From the NCBI GenBank assembly GCA_963971535.1, contig OZ020590.1, positions 153,678,034-153,742,033 of the forward strand: a DNA stretch of 64,000 bases. The letters run 5' to 3'. This DNA comes from Notolepis coatsorum. Lineage: Eukaryota; Chordata; Actinopteri; Aulopiformes; Paralepididae. Positions 31,901 to 41,475 of this stretch are shown here, one piece after another. The notes below the pieces were generated by a model. The model did not search any database. It was not told the origin of the DNA and was given only the letters and a program-made list of their open reading frames with translations. The position numbers and the translations under genes were made by a program. The stretch's first letter is position 1. Every line of letters begins with the position of its first letter.

Positions 31901-33316
31901 GGACCCAGCCTAAAACTGCACCTGAAGGTAAAATAAGGGGACTTCTTCCGTTCATGAGAGGAGACCTTACCGCCGGAAGTGGAGACCTGCATCTCTGTTG
32001 GGGGAGAGGGGCCGGCATCGGGCAAGGCAGCCAAGGCTGGTTGTACCGTTGTAGCGGACTACCTAAGCCTTACGGGGAGAGGTGCATCTAAGTAGGGGAA
32101 GGAGTGCATCCAAACGGGAGGAGGGTACTCTTAACTGGAAGGAGGTTAAAAGGGTCAAAGCGAAATACATTTAGAAAGGTAATTTAAAAAGACAATGTTA
32201 AATGCAACAGGATTGTCTTAAAACCAAAGAGACTAAGATAATCATTTGAAGATCCTATAATCAAAAATAGGTTAACATAGGTATTTAAGACACTAGGAAA
32301 TTCGGCAAAAGAACTAACCTGTTAGGTAATTAAGGTTAAGAAATAATCCGTGGGTTTTAAGTTAGTAAAATCAAATATTACACCTTTAAAACGCTAAAGA
32401 CTCTAGAACAATATTCTTTTTCTTAAATATTAAGGACGGCCTCCTAAAGGTAATCAAAACGGCCGTGATATGTTTCAGCCAATCAGGATGAAGAGATACT
32501 CCCCTCTGACGTAATAATCTAGCATATTCCAAGAGGAGGAGTCAAAGCTTTAAAACTAGCATGTACGGTAGAGACAGAGACACATGCTTTTTGAACCCAT
32601 GCAGAGGACGGCGAATAGAGGAGCTGCTTGAGCTGAGAACGAGAACAGAATCTCTTTGTTCCTTAGGAAGAAGCCACCGCCATCGAGGAACCACTGAAGA
32701 CCATTCTTTTTTAATTGTGTTCGATTAGTCTGATATTTGATGACAAACGGCATAGTGTTTGCGTCCATCAAATATTATTGCACATACTCCTATTTTTCAT
32801 TTTGAACCAGATTCATTTGTTGTTCACTTTTGGACTCTGAAAATAAAAGCGGATCTAAACAGTAGATAATTTGTCTTCTCCTCATTTATGCTTCCACTCT
32901 CGGGTCGTTCTACAAGACCGTGTTGGTCTTTATAAGTAATAGGGGTTTAACAGACGGACAAAACACAACGCAGGGTATTATATACATCGGGTTTTTAGAG
33001 ACAGAACCATCCACCCCTATTACTATACAGCAAAATAGAAGCAGTGAGAGCAGATGAGACTCTGGTGAGCTGACATCTCTTGTGAAAATGGGAGACACTG
33101 CAGCCTGCACTCTGCTCTGCTTTGTAGGGCGTGGTGCCTCATCACCACACCTGTGTCAATTACAAGGGCGGCCATTTTAATAACATGGAAAACAAAAACA
33201 GGAAGAAACAGTGTGTCAATCAAACCACCAATTAGTGACAACACACTACAACCACAATGTGAATATGCACCACAGACAGTAAGTATCCCTCCACCATGTG
33301 AAAGTAATACGTAACA
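28903..33316 (-). repeat. 3' LTR (left copy), split by an insertion
   Basis: The LTR sequence is 28903-29102 plus 33032-33316; the rest is the inserted element. Compared with the right LTR, the halves join cleanly at ACAGC. Confidence 0.9.
29103..33026. mobile_element. Unclassified 3.9-kb insertion inside the LTR
   Basis: ACAGC is present on both sides (29098-29102 and 33027-33031) and once at the empty site in the other LTR, so this is a mobile element with a 5-bp duplication. It starts TGTGGTATATTCTG and ends CCCCTATTACTAT, with no clear inverted repeat, no poly-A and no obvious pair of LTRs. No coding frame longer than about 120 codons is present. The left part has a TATA-like word (ACGTATAAATACG near 29795) and a possible poly-A signal (AATAATAAATA near 30662). 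The right part has CCAATCAGG near 32479 and AATAAAAG near 32838. A 5-bp duplication suggests a retrovirus-like, non-coding LTR derivative; this is inference. Confidence 0.7.
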
Positions 33317-33330
33317 CCCCCACACCGAAG
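33317..33330 (-). other. Polypurine-like tract next to the 3' LTR
   Basis: The minus strand reads TCGGTGTGGGGG immediately before the LTR start TGTTAC. It is short and not fully purine, but it is in the right place for plus-strand priming. Confidence 0.5.
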
Positions 33331-33552
33331 ATTTATGTTCTTCTCCCAACTATAGCCCAAAGAAACCATCACCAAGAGAATGAACATAAATAAATAAGGG
33401 GATACTTACCAACCTTACCTATAAAAAATGCAACCACACACTCTAACATGTGCAGCGCCTGTACTGTGTCGAGCGTGAGCCCCGGTCAAGAGTCACACTC
33501 AACTGTACATAAAAAAGAACGTGACCCACGAATCCGGAAATACCGTGAGTCA

Positions 33553-34539
33553 CTACCACAAAGTGACAATGGGTCGGCCCCTGTCGAACACGACCCTTAA
33601 CTCAGTCGAATGCTCCCTACTGAGGAACATTTGACACCGTTGTTTAGCACAAACAACCCTGTCCTGATACCCGCTCAAGCGAGACCCCTCCAAAATGTAT
33701 TCAGCTAGGCCTGGATGGAGCGGAGCTGGTGGAAACACCCGGGCAACTAAACCCCACTCAGCCCCTACCGAGGCGCAAGGCCTAGAAGTCAATCCACCCA
33801 CCAACACATCACCAAACAAACTCATGACAACAGGTCCCTCCGCCGATACAGACCTGACAAACAGAGACAATAAACTGGAGTCAGCATGAGACCCACTGCT
33901 CTCAGGACAGAAAACAGGAAAACAAAACACAGGCTCCACCTCAACAGGCCGCTCCACCGATACCGACCCGTCAAAAGTAGACAGCAAACTGGAACCACTC
34001 ACTCGAGAAAAAACAAACTCATCGCGCTCAGGACAACCAACAGGAAAACCAAAATCAGCATACTCCCCTGGTACCATCACAGCGCCCAACCCCTCCCCAC
34101 CTGGCACTGCCAGTACAGGAGACTGTACTGAGGGCTGTACCCCCGTTAGCTGTACAGGAGACTGTGATTCACGAACATCCAGAGCAGGCACGTCCTCACC
34201 GTCCCTGGAACATAGCAACATCACATCAGGCACAAAAATATCTGGAGCACCACCCAAAATGGCGTCACAAAAAACAGCATGGTCAGGAACCAAAATGGTG
34301 GCACACTCATCAACATTGCGACTCAAAATGGTGCCACAAAAATTAGCACTGTCATGAGCAACAATGGTGTCAGAAGAAATTGCACCGTCATGAGCCAAAA
34401 CCGTGTCACAAAAAATAGGACCGTCATGAGCAACAATGGTGTCACAGACAGCAACAGTGTCATGACTCCGAGTGGTGCGTAAAGGGCAGGATACTACTTT
34501 GAACAAAAGATTGGGATCCGCCAGTATCACGGAGAATTG
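33553..34539 (-). pseudogene. Post-Gag frame with protease remnant and repeated units
   Basis: Directly after the Gag stop, the -1 frame reads VPVTILRDTGGSQSF, the active-site region of a retropepsin (DTG). That frame closes after about 30 codons. The Gag frame itself continues past its TGA for about 325 codons. It contains four to five imperfect repeats of about 13 residues (CDTIVAHDGPIF type, 34290-34460), then a Val/Ser/Pro-rich part with a second loose duplication (SSLLSTFDGSVS and SSLLSLFVRSVS). I find no polymerase motif. It could be a decayed pol with expanded repeats or a novel ORF of a non-autonomous family. Confidence 0.55.
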
Positions 34540-35892
34540 TCACCGGTACTCTGTCAACGAAACAAACCCTTTACTCCTGAAAGGTGTGTAAAGGTCATCC
34601 ACTCCTTTGCCATCTAGTGGAGACAGAACAACAGGGTTACGTACAGGTGTATTTATCAACATCACTGGTCTGGGTGGGTTAGACGGGCGCTTTTCTGGGT
34701 GCAAACGATAACAATTTCCCATCACATATCCTGCACTCCCACAATTCTGGCACTTCCGGGCATCATCGCTTCCCCATGCCCCATTAAACTTACCACTACC
34801 CCCAGCACTGGAGACCGTAGGCCTATTAGGAGTCCATTTCGGCCTCACCACATCATGCACAGGATAATGCTGTCTCTCAAAAGACGTCCTGTGGGTCAAA
34901 ACATACTCATCAACCAGGACTGCCGCTGCCGAACAGGTCCTGACCTTCCTCTCATTCAAGTACATAGCAATATCCTCAGAGACGCCATATACCTTGAATT
35001 CCTCTAATAAGATTAGGTCCCTAATCTCCTCCACTGTGGCGACCTTTTCCGCTGCACACCACCGGTCAAAAAGCAACTGCTTTTCCCTCACAAACTCCAC
35101 ATAAGACTGAGAGAATTGCTTCCTTAAATTGCTAAATTTCGGGTGGTAAGCCTCAGGGACCAATTCATAGGCCTTAAGGATAGCCTGTTTCACCAAAGCA
35201 TAATCCTTATTATTAGGATACATCGACGCATACACGATCTGTGCCTTACCGCGCAAAGCACTCTGCATGAGGATAGTCCATTTATCTGCCGGCCAGCCGC
35301 AACTGCCAGCTATGTCCTCAAATAATAAAAAAAAACTAACGACATCCCTTTCCAAAAAAAACGGAACCATGCTTTTCTGCCTAGCCATGTCAAAATCCCT
35401 TTGCACATGTACAGCACCAGCACCACCTATATTACGCATCGCCATCCCCCGGTCATATGCTGCCTGGGCGCGTACCTCCTGTGCCACCTCAATAGCTTCC
35501 TGGGCCCGGGCAGCAGCTGCTCTTCTCACCCCAGCAGCTTCCTCAATAGCTTCCTGGGCCTCACGTTCTGCTGCTCTGCCCTCACGCTCTGCCCTGGCTG
35601 CAGCTGCTCTCCTCATCTTGCTAGCTTCAAGGTCCTCACGGTCTGCCTTGTTAACAGCTGCAAGCTCACGCGCTGTCCTAAGCTCCTCATCTCGCCCACG
35701 CGGTAGCTCAAAGCACTCTCCCTCCTCCTCCAGAGTTTTACCTGCAGCCACACCAAAAACCTCCAGTGTATTCAGTTCCTCAATTAATTGACTTAACAAG
35801 TTCTCCTTTTTCTGGCCTGCATTGAGGTCTATTGAAAACCTAGTAGCTACCTGTATTAACTCATCCTTTGAACATTTCTTTACCTTAGCCAT
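34540..35892 (-). CDS. Gag polyprotein, SCAN/Gmr1-like, 450 residues
   Basis: Structural protein of the LTR element, which forms the particle and binds RNA. The start at 35892 (MAKVKKCSKDELIQ) is preferred over the upstream ATG of the same frame (36093), because the extra 67 residues are hydrophobic and unlike Gag. Residues 68-150 are Ala/Glu/Arg-rich and probably coiled coil. Residues 165-335 form the capsid part (FFLLFEDIAGSCGWP, YALVKQAILKAYELVPEAYH, SYVEFVREKQLLFDRW), which resembles the SCAN fold. Residues 381-394 are a zinc knuckle of the form CX2CX4YX4C, where the usual His is Tyr, so metal binding is doubtful. The frame is otherwise uninterrupted, which suggests a fairly young copy. 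It ends with TGA at 34540. Confidence 0.85.
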   Translation of the reverse strand: MAKVKKCSKDELIQVATRFSIDLNAGQKKENLLSQLIEELNTLEVFGVAAGKTLEEEGECFELPRGRDEELRTARELAAVNKADREDLEASKMRRAAAARAEREGRAAEREAQEAIEEAAGVRRAAAARAQEAIEVAQEVRAQAAYDRGMAMRNIGGAGAVHVQRDFDMARQKSMVPFFLERDVVSFFLLFEDIAGSCGWPADKWTILMQSALRGKAQIVYASMYPNNKDYALVKQAILKAYELVPEAYHPKFSNLRKQFSQSYVEFVREKQLLFDRWCAAEKVATVEEIRDLILLEEFKVYGVSEDIAMYLNERKVRTCSAAAVLVDEYVLTHRTSFERQHYPVHDVVRPKWTPNRPTVSSAGGSGKFNGAWGSDDARKCQNCGSAGYVMGNCYRLHPEKRPSNPPRPVMLINTPVRNPVVLSPLDGKGVDDLYTPFRSKGFVSLTEYR

Positions 35893-36841
35893 TGTTGGCT
35901 CTGCAACAAAATCATCAATGTCCAATGTAATTTTTACTATCCACAGTAAACGACAACAAATGAATACAACAATTAACTGTGCACCACAATAAGGGATATA
36001 GTTCGATATCCTAAACACAAGCAACTCACCCACCGTTCCTACGACCTGGAGTTCAAACTCCAATGTTCCCTGTATCCACAAAAAGGTTAGCACGTAAGTA
36101 AATTACAGTGATTTAAGATACACAGCATAACATAGCACGCAATTAAACTCACAAGCAGTAGTTTAAAACACACAGCATTTCATGTCAGCACGCAAAACAA
36201 ATCACACTGTATTTAAGACACACGGCATAACACATAGTGGATCAAAAGGTCAAGCTCAATAATGCATACATAGACATTTATCCCAAAAATAATGGAACAA
36301 ACGCTCTTCAGCAACACAAACAAAGTGAGGCAAAACCTCCTGTGTTACACTCAAGCAATATCCAATAAACAAAAAAACAAATCCAAACAATTCAAACAGG
36401 TGCTCCTTACAATCTGATATGACTCACAAATAGCTTCTAAAACCTACACTGCAGACAAAGAAGCACTGCTAGGCCCACCACATGTCTAATCTAACAAAAA
36501 TACTTACATCAGGTCCTAACACACTAATTATATTCCCCGGCCCCCTAACCTACCTATACTGAAAGCTAATGTACTGTAGACCTAGCTTTCTTCAACCACA
36601 CCTGCTACCAGCCAAAGATCATATCGACCATATACCCGTCAAGTATATAGTATAGTACAAGACAAGTATATGGTACTAATCCCTTCAATGACTGCCCCAG
36701 GGTTACGTGGTACACAGGAAGCTAAACACAGCCAGAAAACAATGAAAGTACCTACTTGTGGTGTCCACTAAACTAAATATTTAAACAGCATATAAGTGGT
36801 CAAATCAAATTATAAATTAAGAGCATACTCACCTGTTTGAA
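35893..36841 (-). other. Untranslated leader of the LTR element
   Basis: About 950 bp between the primer-binding site and Gag. No long frame apart from the upstream extension of Gag, which begins at 36093. It probably contains the packaging signal; none can be recognised by eye. Confidence 0.6.
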
Positions 36842-36859
36842 GACCGGCTAGAGCCCCCA
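36842..36859 (-). other. Primer-binding site, tRNA-Pro-like
   Basis: The minus strand reads TGGGGGCTCTAGCCGGTC immediately after the LTR end. The first nine bases equal the tRNA-Pro primer-binding site used by many vertebrate retroelements; the rest deviates. Confidence 0.65.
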
Positions 36860-37345
36860 TGTTACATTCAAGCCTAAAGTATGGCTCGTGTAGGCCTTAA
36901 ATGCAAAGTGGTGGACACAGGACAAGACAGGAGTTTATCAAAAATAACAATATTTATTGGAACAGCTATTTAAATGGACAAAAGGGTGAGAGCTGGGTGT
37001 TCCAGACTCCAAAGGTCAATAACAAAACTAAGGCACATAGGCCAAAATAGAACAAACAGCCAAATAGAAGCAGTGAGAGCAGATGAGACTCTGGTGAGCT
37101 GACATCTCTTGTGAAAATGGGAGACACTGCAGCCTGCACTCTGCTCTGCTTTGTAGGGCGTGGTGCCTCATCACCACACCTGTGTCAATTACAAGGGCGG
37201 CCATTTTAATAACATGGAAAACAAAAACAGGAAGAAACAGTGTGTCAATCAAACCACCAATTAGTGACAACACACTACAACCACAATGTGAATATGCACC
37301 ACAGACAGTAAGTATCCCTCCACCATGTGAAAGTAATACGTAACA
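36860..37345 (-). repeat. 5' LTR (right copy), intact, 486 bp
   Basis: TGTTAC...GTAACA at its ends. It differs from the left LTR by few bases in the parts I compared, so the insertion is not ancient. The LTR includes the AAAATGGCCGCCCTTGTAATT block (minus strand) and short direct words, but no obvious TATA box. Confidence 0.9.
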
Positions 37346-38800
37346 GTGGGTGAGTTGGTTGGTGGGTGGGTGCATTAGTTTGGTTGGTTGGTTCATTCGA
37401 TTGGTTTGTTGGTGGGTGAGTTGGTTGGTTGGTTGGTTGGTTGATGCATTAATTTGGTTGGTTCATTAGATTGGTTGGTTGGTGGGTGAGTTGGTTGGTT
37501 GGTGCATTAGTTTGGTTGGTTCATTAGATTGGTTGCTTGGTGGGTGAGTTGGTGGGTGTATTAGTTAATAATGCAGGACCTGTTGCAGAGGTCTTTATTC
37601 GGCATGCAACGACACTCAATGTTTTTAGTGGTACACACAGCAGTTAGTTTTAGCACACACACCGGAACACACACGCATGCATTGTCTTTTTAGGATCGCC
37701 GATGCGATTTGTCTCTGCGATTAACCCATCCCGTCGTCCTTCCCCCCCAAGGGCAGCCGGGAGCAGACAGGCATCAACGTGAGCCGCGCCAGGGGACCAA
37801 TCCAAGTGCTCCTGTCCGTCTTCGTCAAGGACGCCACAGCGTTAGCGATCTGTTGTTGTGCATGTTTTTTCCATTGGGTTTATCTTATCGGGGGGGAAAC
37901 CCTTGTTTGGTTGGTTCATTAGATTGGTTGCTTGGTGGGTGAGTTGGTGGGTGTATTAGTTTGGTTGGTTGGTTCATTAGATTGGTTGCTTGGTGGGGGT
38001 GTATTAGTTTGGTTGGTTGGTTCATTAGATTGGTTGGTTGGTGGGTGAGTTGGTTGGTTGGTGCATTAGTTTGGTTGGTTCATTAGATTGGTTGCTTGGT
38101 GGGTGAGTTGGTGGGTGTATTAGTTTGGTTGGTTGGTTCATTAGATTGGTTGGTTGGTTGGTGCATTAGTTTGGTTGGTTCATTAGATTGGTTGCTTGGT
38201 GGGTGAGTTGGTGGGTGTATTAGTTTGGTTGGTTGTTTCATTAGATTGGTTGCTTGGTGGGGGTGTATTAGTTTGGTTGGTTGGTTCATTAGATTGGTTT
38301 GTTGGTGGGTGAGTTGGTTGGTTGGTGGGTGCATTAGTTTGGTTGGTTCATTAGATTGGTTGCTTGGTGGGTGAGTTGGTGGGTGCATTAGTTTGGTTGG
38401 TTGGTTCATTAGATTGGTTGGCTGGTTGGTGCATTCGTTTGGTTGGTTCATTAGATTGGTTGCTTGGTGGGTGAGTTGGTGGGTGTATTAGTTTGGTTGG
38501 TTGGTTCATTAGATTGGTTGCTTGGTGGGGGTGTATTAGTTTGGTTGGTTGGTTCATTAGATTGGTTTGTTGGTGGGTGAGTTGGTTGGTTGGTTGGTGC
38601 ATTAGTTTGGTTGGTTCATTAGATTGGTTGCTTGGTGGGTGAGTTGGTGGGTGTATTAGTTTGGTTGGTTGGTTCATTAGATTGGTTGGTTGGTTGGTGC
38701 ATTAGTTGGTTCATTAGATTGGTTGCTTGGTGGGTGAGTTGGTGGGTGTATTAGTTTGGTTGGTTGGTTCATTAGATTGGTTGGCTGGTTGGTGCATGCA
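37346..38800 (+). repeat. TTGG-rich array, right part
   Basis: Continuation of the array at 27985, with a higher-order pattern of about 70-110 bp (TTAGTTTGGTTGGTTGGTTC, ATTAGATTGGTTGCTTGG, TGGGTGAGTTGGTGGGTG). The higher-order units are more regular than in the left part. The reading frames are artefacts. Confidence 0.95.
37568..37905. other. Non-repeat island in the TTGG array
   Basis: A 340-bp stretch (from about AATAATGCAGGACCTGTTGC to ATCGGGGGGGAAACCC) unlike the array on either side, so probably an insertion. The plus frame 37709-37942 crosses into the array and has no motif. No clear termini, tail or target duplication was found. Confidence 0.45.
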
Positions 38801-39244
38801 GCATGCGTGTGTTCACTTGATCACTTCCTCAGTTACACAGTTAGCCGAGCTGCAGCACCAGATTGGTCTCAACAGCTGCATACCCTTCTGAATACCTTGG
38901 AAGCTCTGTTGGTGTCATTTCAGCCCATCGGCGTATTTAGACCACTATCACGGGCACGTGCCCTAGTGATCATAATTTGTGCCCCAGTGATTACATAATA
39001 ATTCTTATTTTTTTTTTACTTCGCTTTGAAATATTATAGTGAAATATTTCACACTGTTTTTGATTTATCTTGTTGAAATCCTCCAACAGGCTCTTTTTTG
39101 TAGGTTGAATGGTTTGCACACCCCTATGACAGAGGCTGAGCATACATGGTACATCCCACCAGCTGACTGAGTCAGCTGGCAGCGCAGTTGAGCCAGGTAA
39201 ACAGTAAACACACACACAGTGCTCGACGAGGCACCACGTTTCAA

Positions 39245-39408
39245 ATGGACATCAGAAAGTGCTTCGCCAAAGCGTTGCAGAGTAAAAATGAGAGAGGTAA
39301 GAGTTATAAGGCTGTCAAGAAAGCCTGCATGAATTTGAAGAATCTCCCATTAACCACAACGTTACCGGAGGAATTAGCTGCTAGAATAGGCACTGACTAT
39401 ATCTGGTA
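39245..39408 (+). pseudogene. Possible first exon of a hAT transposase
   Basis: Starts at an ATG with MDIRKCFAKALQSKNERG. Fish hAT and ZBED-type transposases often begin with MDIRxFF. The frame ends at CTG followed by GTAAGC, a good splice donor. No further exon is left. The match is short, so the call is tentative. Confidence 0.4.
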
Positions 39409-39599
39409 AGCACGTTGTCGTATGGTCGTAAAACGTGCGTGCATACCAGATATAGGCTAGCCTAGCTAGGACCTTTATACAGTAATAGCCTATCTATCTG
39501 CCTATGCCAGTAATTTTTATATTCTGCAGTTGTCTTTTGGAACAGTCTGCCCAGTGACTTGAAAATCGTCAATGCTGTTAGATTCAACTAAGTCCAGCC

Positions 39600-39985
39600 T
39601 GAAGACTGAATGAATGAATGAATGAATGAATGAATGAATGAATGAATGAATGAATGAATGAATGAATGAATGAATGAATGAATGAATGAATGAATGAATG
39701 AATGAATGAATGAATGAATGAATGAATGAATGAAAACTGTATTTAACAGATTGCAGAATGGATACAATACAGTACGGCTCAATACACACAATTGTTAAGG
39801 GGATGCAGACCAGAGAAAGACGTTTGTCTTGTTTACATCAGGGTCCCCCATTTTCAATTCATAGTGACATTTATGACATAGGGACATACATGACATTATA
39901 GGTATTTTAGTACTGTTACATTTGTGACATATACGATATGCAAATACACAGTACTGTTACCCATAGATCCTGACAGAGTATATGA
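39600..39985 (-). mobile_element. LINE family A 3' end with expanded (ATTC)n tail
   Basis: The 3' UTR words (minus: GGGGGACCCTGATGTAAAC, GCATCCCCTTAACAATT) are followed by a tail of about 32 ATTC units (39606-39733), much longer than in sister copies. The two minus-strand frames over the tail (Ser-Phe-Ile-His repeats) are artefacts. Confidence 0.9.
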
Positions 39986-40842
39986 TGGGCAAGGCTCAAA
40001 AGGGACTATAATTAACCTAGACACTCAGCAAAAAGGCACCCTTGCATGTTTATGAGTCTGTTATGTATAAATAGTAAATGGTATATGTGATGTGTTGTGA
40101 TGTGATGTCATGTCTGTATGATGCATGTCTAAGCATGTCATTCCTATCTATATATCTTTTTAAATCTATTCTATTCTACAATTTTATTGCACTGCACTAT
40201 TGCACTATTTTACTCTATTTTATCTTGCTCCTTTTATTGTCTATTTAAAACTTATTTTCATGTTGCTCCAGACAAAGTGCAAAGTGCAAGAGGTGTTCAA
40301 TGCAAGTAAAGCACTTTAAACTTTAAGTATGACTAAATGCTTTCTTGACTATATATATAGTAACTGTTCCAAAATGCATAGATTTCTATGTATTTTAGGG
40401 GTTTGGGGGGCTAGCTCTTTTTAATATAAATGTCAGATTGTTTTATTTATTTCATAGATTTCTATGCATTTCAGGAGTTTGGGGGGCTGGCTCCCCAAAA
40501 TAATTAAATAACATAACCCTAACCTAACCCTAAAACCGAAATAAAGTTAAAAAAAATAGTTACAAAATCCACACATTTTCGCCCACAAACCGGCCAAAAC
40601 CGGCCACATTTTTTATATTTTGGTGCCCTTCTGTGCCCTAGTGAGGTGCTGGGTCTAGATACGCCCCTGTTTCAGCCCCGACTTTGAACAATAGTTTGCA
40701 CACACATAATAATACATAACCTTCTCTTACTCCCCCCTCTCGCTCTCTCCCTCTCCCTCCTCTTTCTATCACAAACACACTTACACCCACATAGCCTTCA
40801 CATAACACACATCAATGTGGCCTTCTCAGCATACCATATTCA

Positions 40843-40969
<127 letters not shown>

Positions 40970-41127
40970 CCACACAGTCTTCTCACAATCTGCATATCAT
41001 ATCTGTAACTCATAATCTGTACGTCAAGGTACCACTTAGTTGTGTCTACTCGCAATGATGCTCACAGGCATCATTCTGTTTTGGTGAATTTCTTTTTATA
41101 TCGTTTTTATCCAAAATGTTGTTCCTC

Positions 41128-41328
41128 ACATTCACACACACATTCACACACCGATGGCGGAGGCGACCATGCAAGGAGCCAACCTGCTCATCGGGAGCAA
41201 TTAGGGGTTAAGTGTCTTAATGCTCAAGGACACATCGACACGCTGCCCAGGAGGAGCGGGAATTTAACTGGGAACCTTCTGACTACCAGACGACTGCTCT
41301 ACCTCCTGAGCCACTGTCGCCCCACTGT
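41128..41328 (-). mobile_element. tRNA-derived SINE, minus strand
   Basis: Read on the minus strand it has the box A region CAGTGGCTCAGGAGGTAGAG, then TCGTCTGGTAGTCAGAAGG, TGTGTCCTTGAGC and CTCCCGATGAGCAGG, ending near GTGTGAATGTG. Box B is mutated (GTTAAATTCC). Same family as 9352 and 56573, but a different subfamily. Confidence 0.85.
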
Positions 41329-41411
41329 CGTTTTCATAGGGCACGAACCAAAGAGGTCGAGAACCTGACACACTATGTTGCTTCCCTCATACAGTACATT
41401 GCTCTGCTGTG

Positions 41412-41412
<1 letters not shown>

Positions 41413-41461
<49 letters not shown>

Positions 41462-41475
41462 GTCATCATCATCAG
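41413..41475 (+). repeat. (ATC)n microsatellite
   Basis: About 20 ATC units with one ATCGTC interruption. Poly-Ser in one frame; an artefact. Confidence 0.95.

Larger units (their letters stand above)
28903..37345 (-). mobile_element. LTR retrotransposon with SCAN-like Gag, lacking RT and integrase
   Basis: Two LTRs of about 485 bp (TGTTAC...GTAACA) enclose the element, and GTGGG is duplicated exactly on both sides (28898-28902, 37346-37350). Transcription is on the minus strand: primer-binding site next to the right LTR, Gag at 35892-34540, then a reading frame of unusual content and a G-rich polypurine-like tract next to the left LTR. Only 1.2 kb separates Gag from the 3' LTR, so reverse transcriptase, RNase H and integrase are absent. 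The left LTR was later split by a 3.9-kb insertion. Gag resembles that of Gmr1-like Gypsy elements, the group from which the vertebrate SCAN domain is thought to derive. Confidence 0.9.
38927..40670. mobile_element. hAT-type DNA transposon relic with 8-bp target duplication
   Basis: TTCAGCCC flanks both ends exactly (38919-38926, 40671-40678). The right end, read inward, is ACAGGGGCGTATCTAGACCC. The left end is a decayed copy (ATCGGCGTATTTAGACC). Only a possible first transposase exon remains, and the middle is taken up by a LINE family A tail (39600-39985). The stretch 40385-40620 contains two copies of a CATAGATTTCTATGxATTT word and AACCCTAACCTAACCC; nothing coding. Confidence 0.75.

Noticed and set aside
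35267..35791. 174-codon plus-strand Ala/Ser ORF
   Set aside because: Antisense shadow of the Ala/Glu/Arg-rich part of the LTR Gag.
38083..38677. Asn-Gln-Pro-Thr repeat ORFs
   Set aside because: Produced by the TTGG array.
39517..39791. Ser-Phe-Ile-His repeat ORFs
   Set aside because: Produced by the expanded ATTC tail of a LINE.
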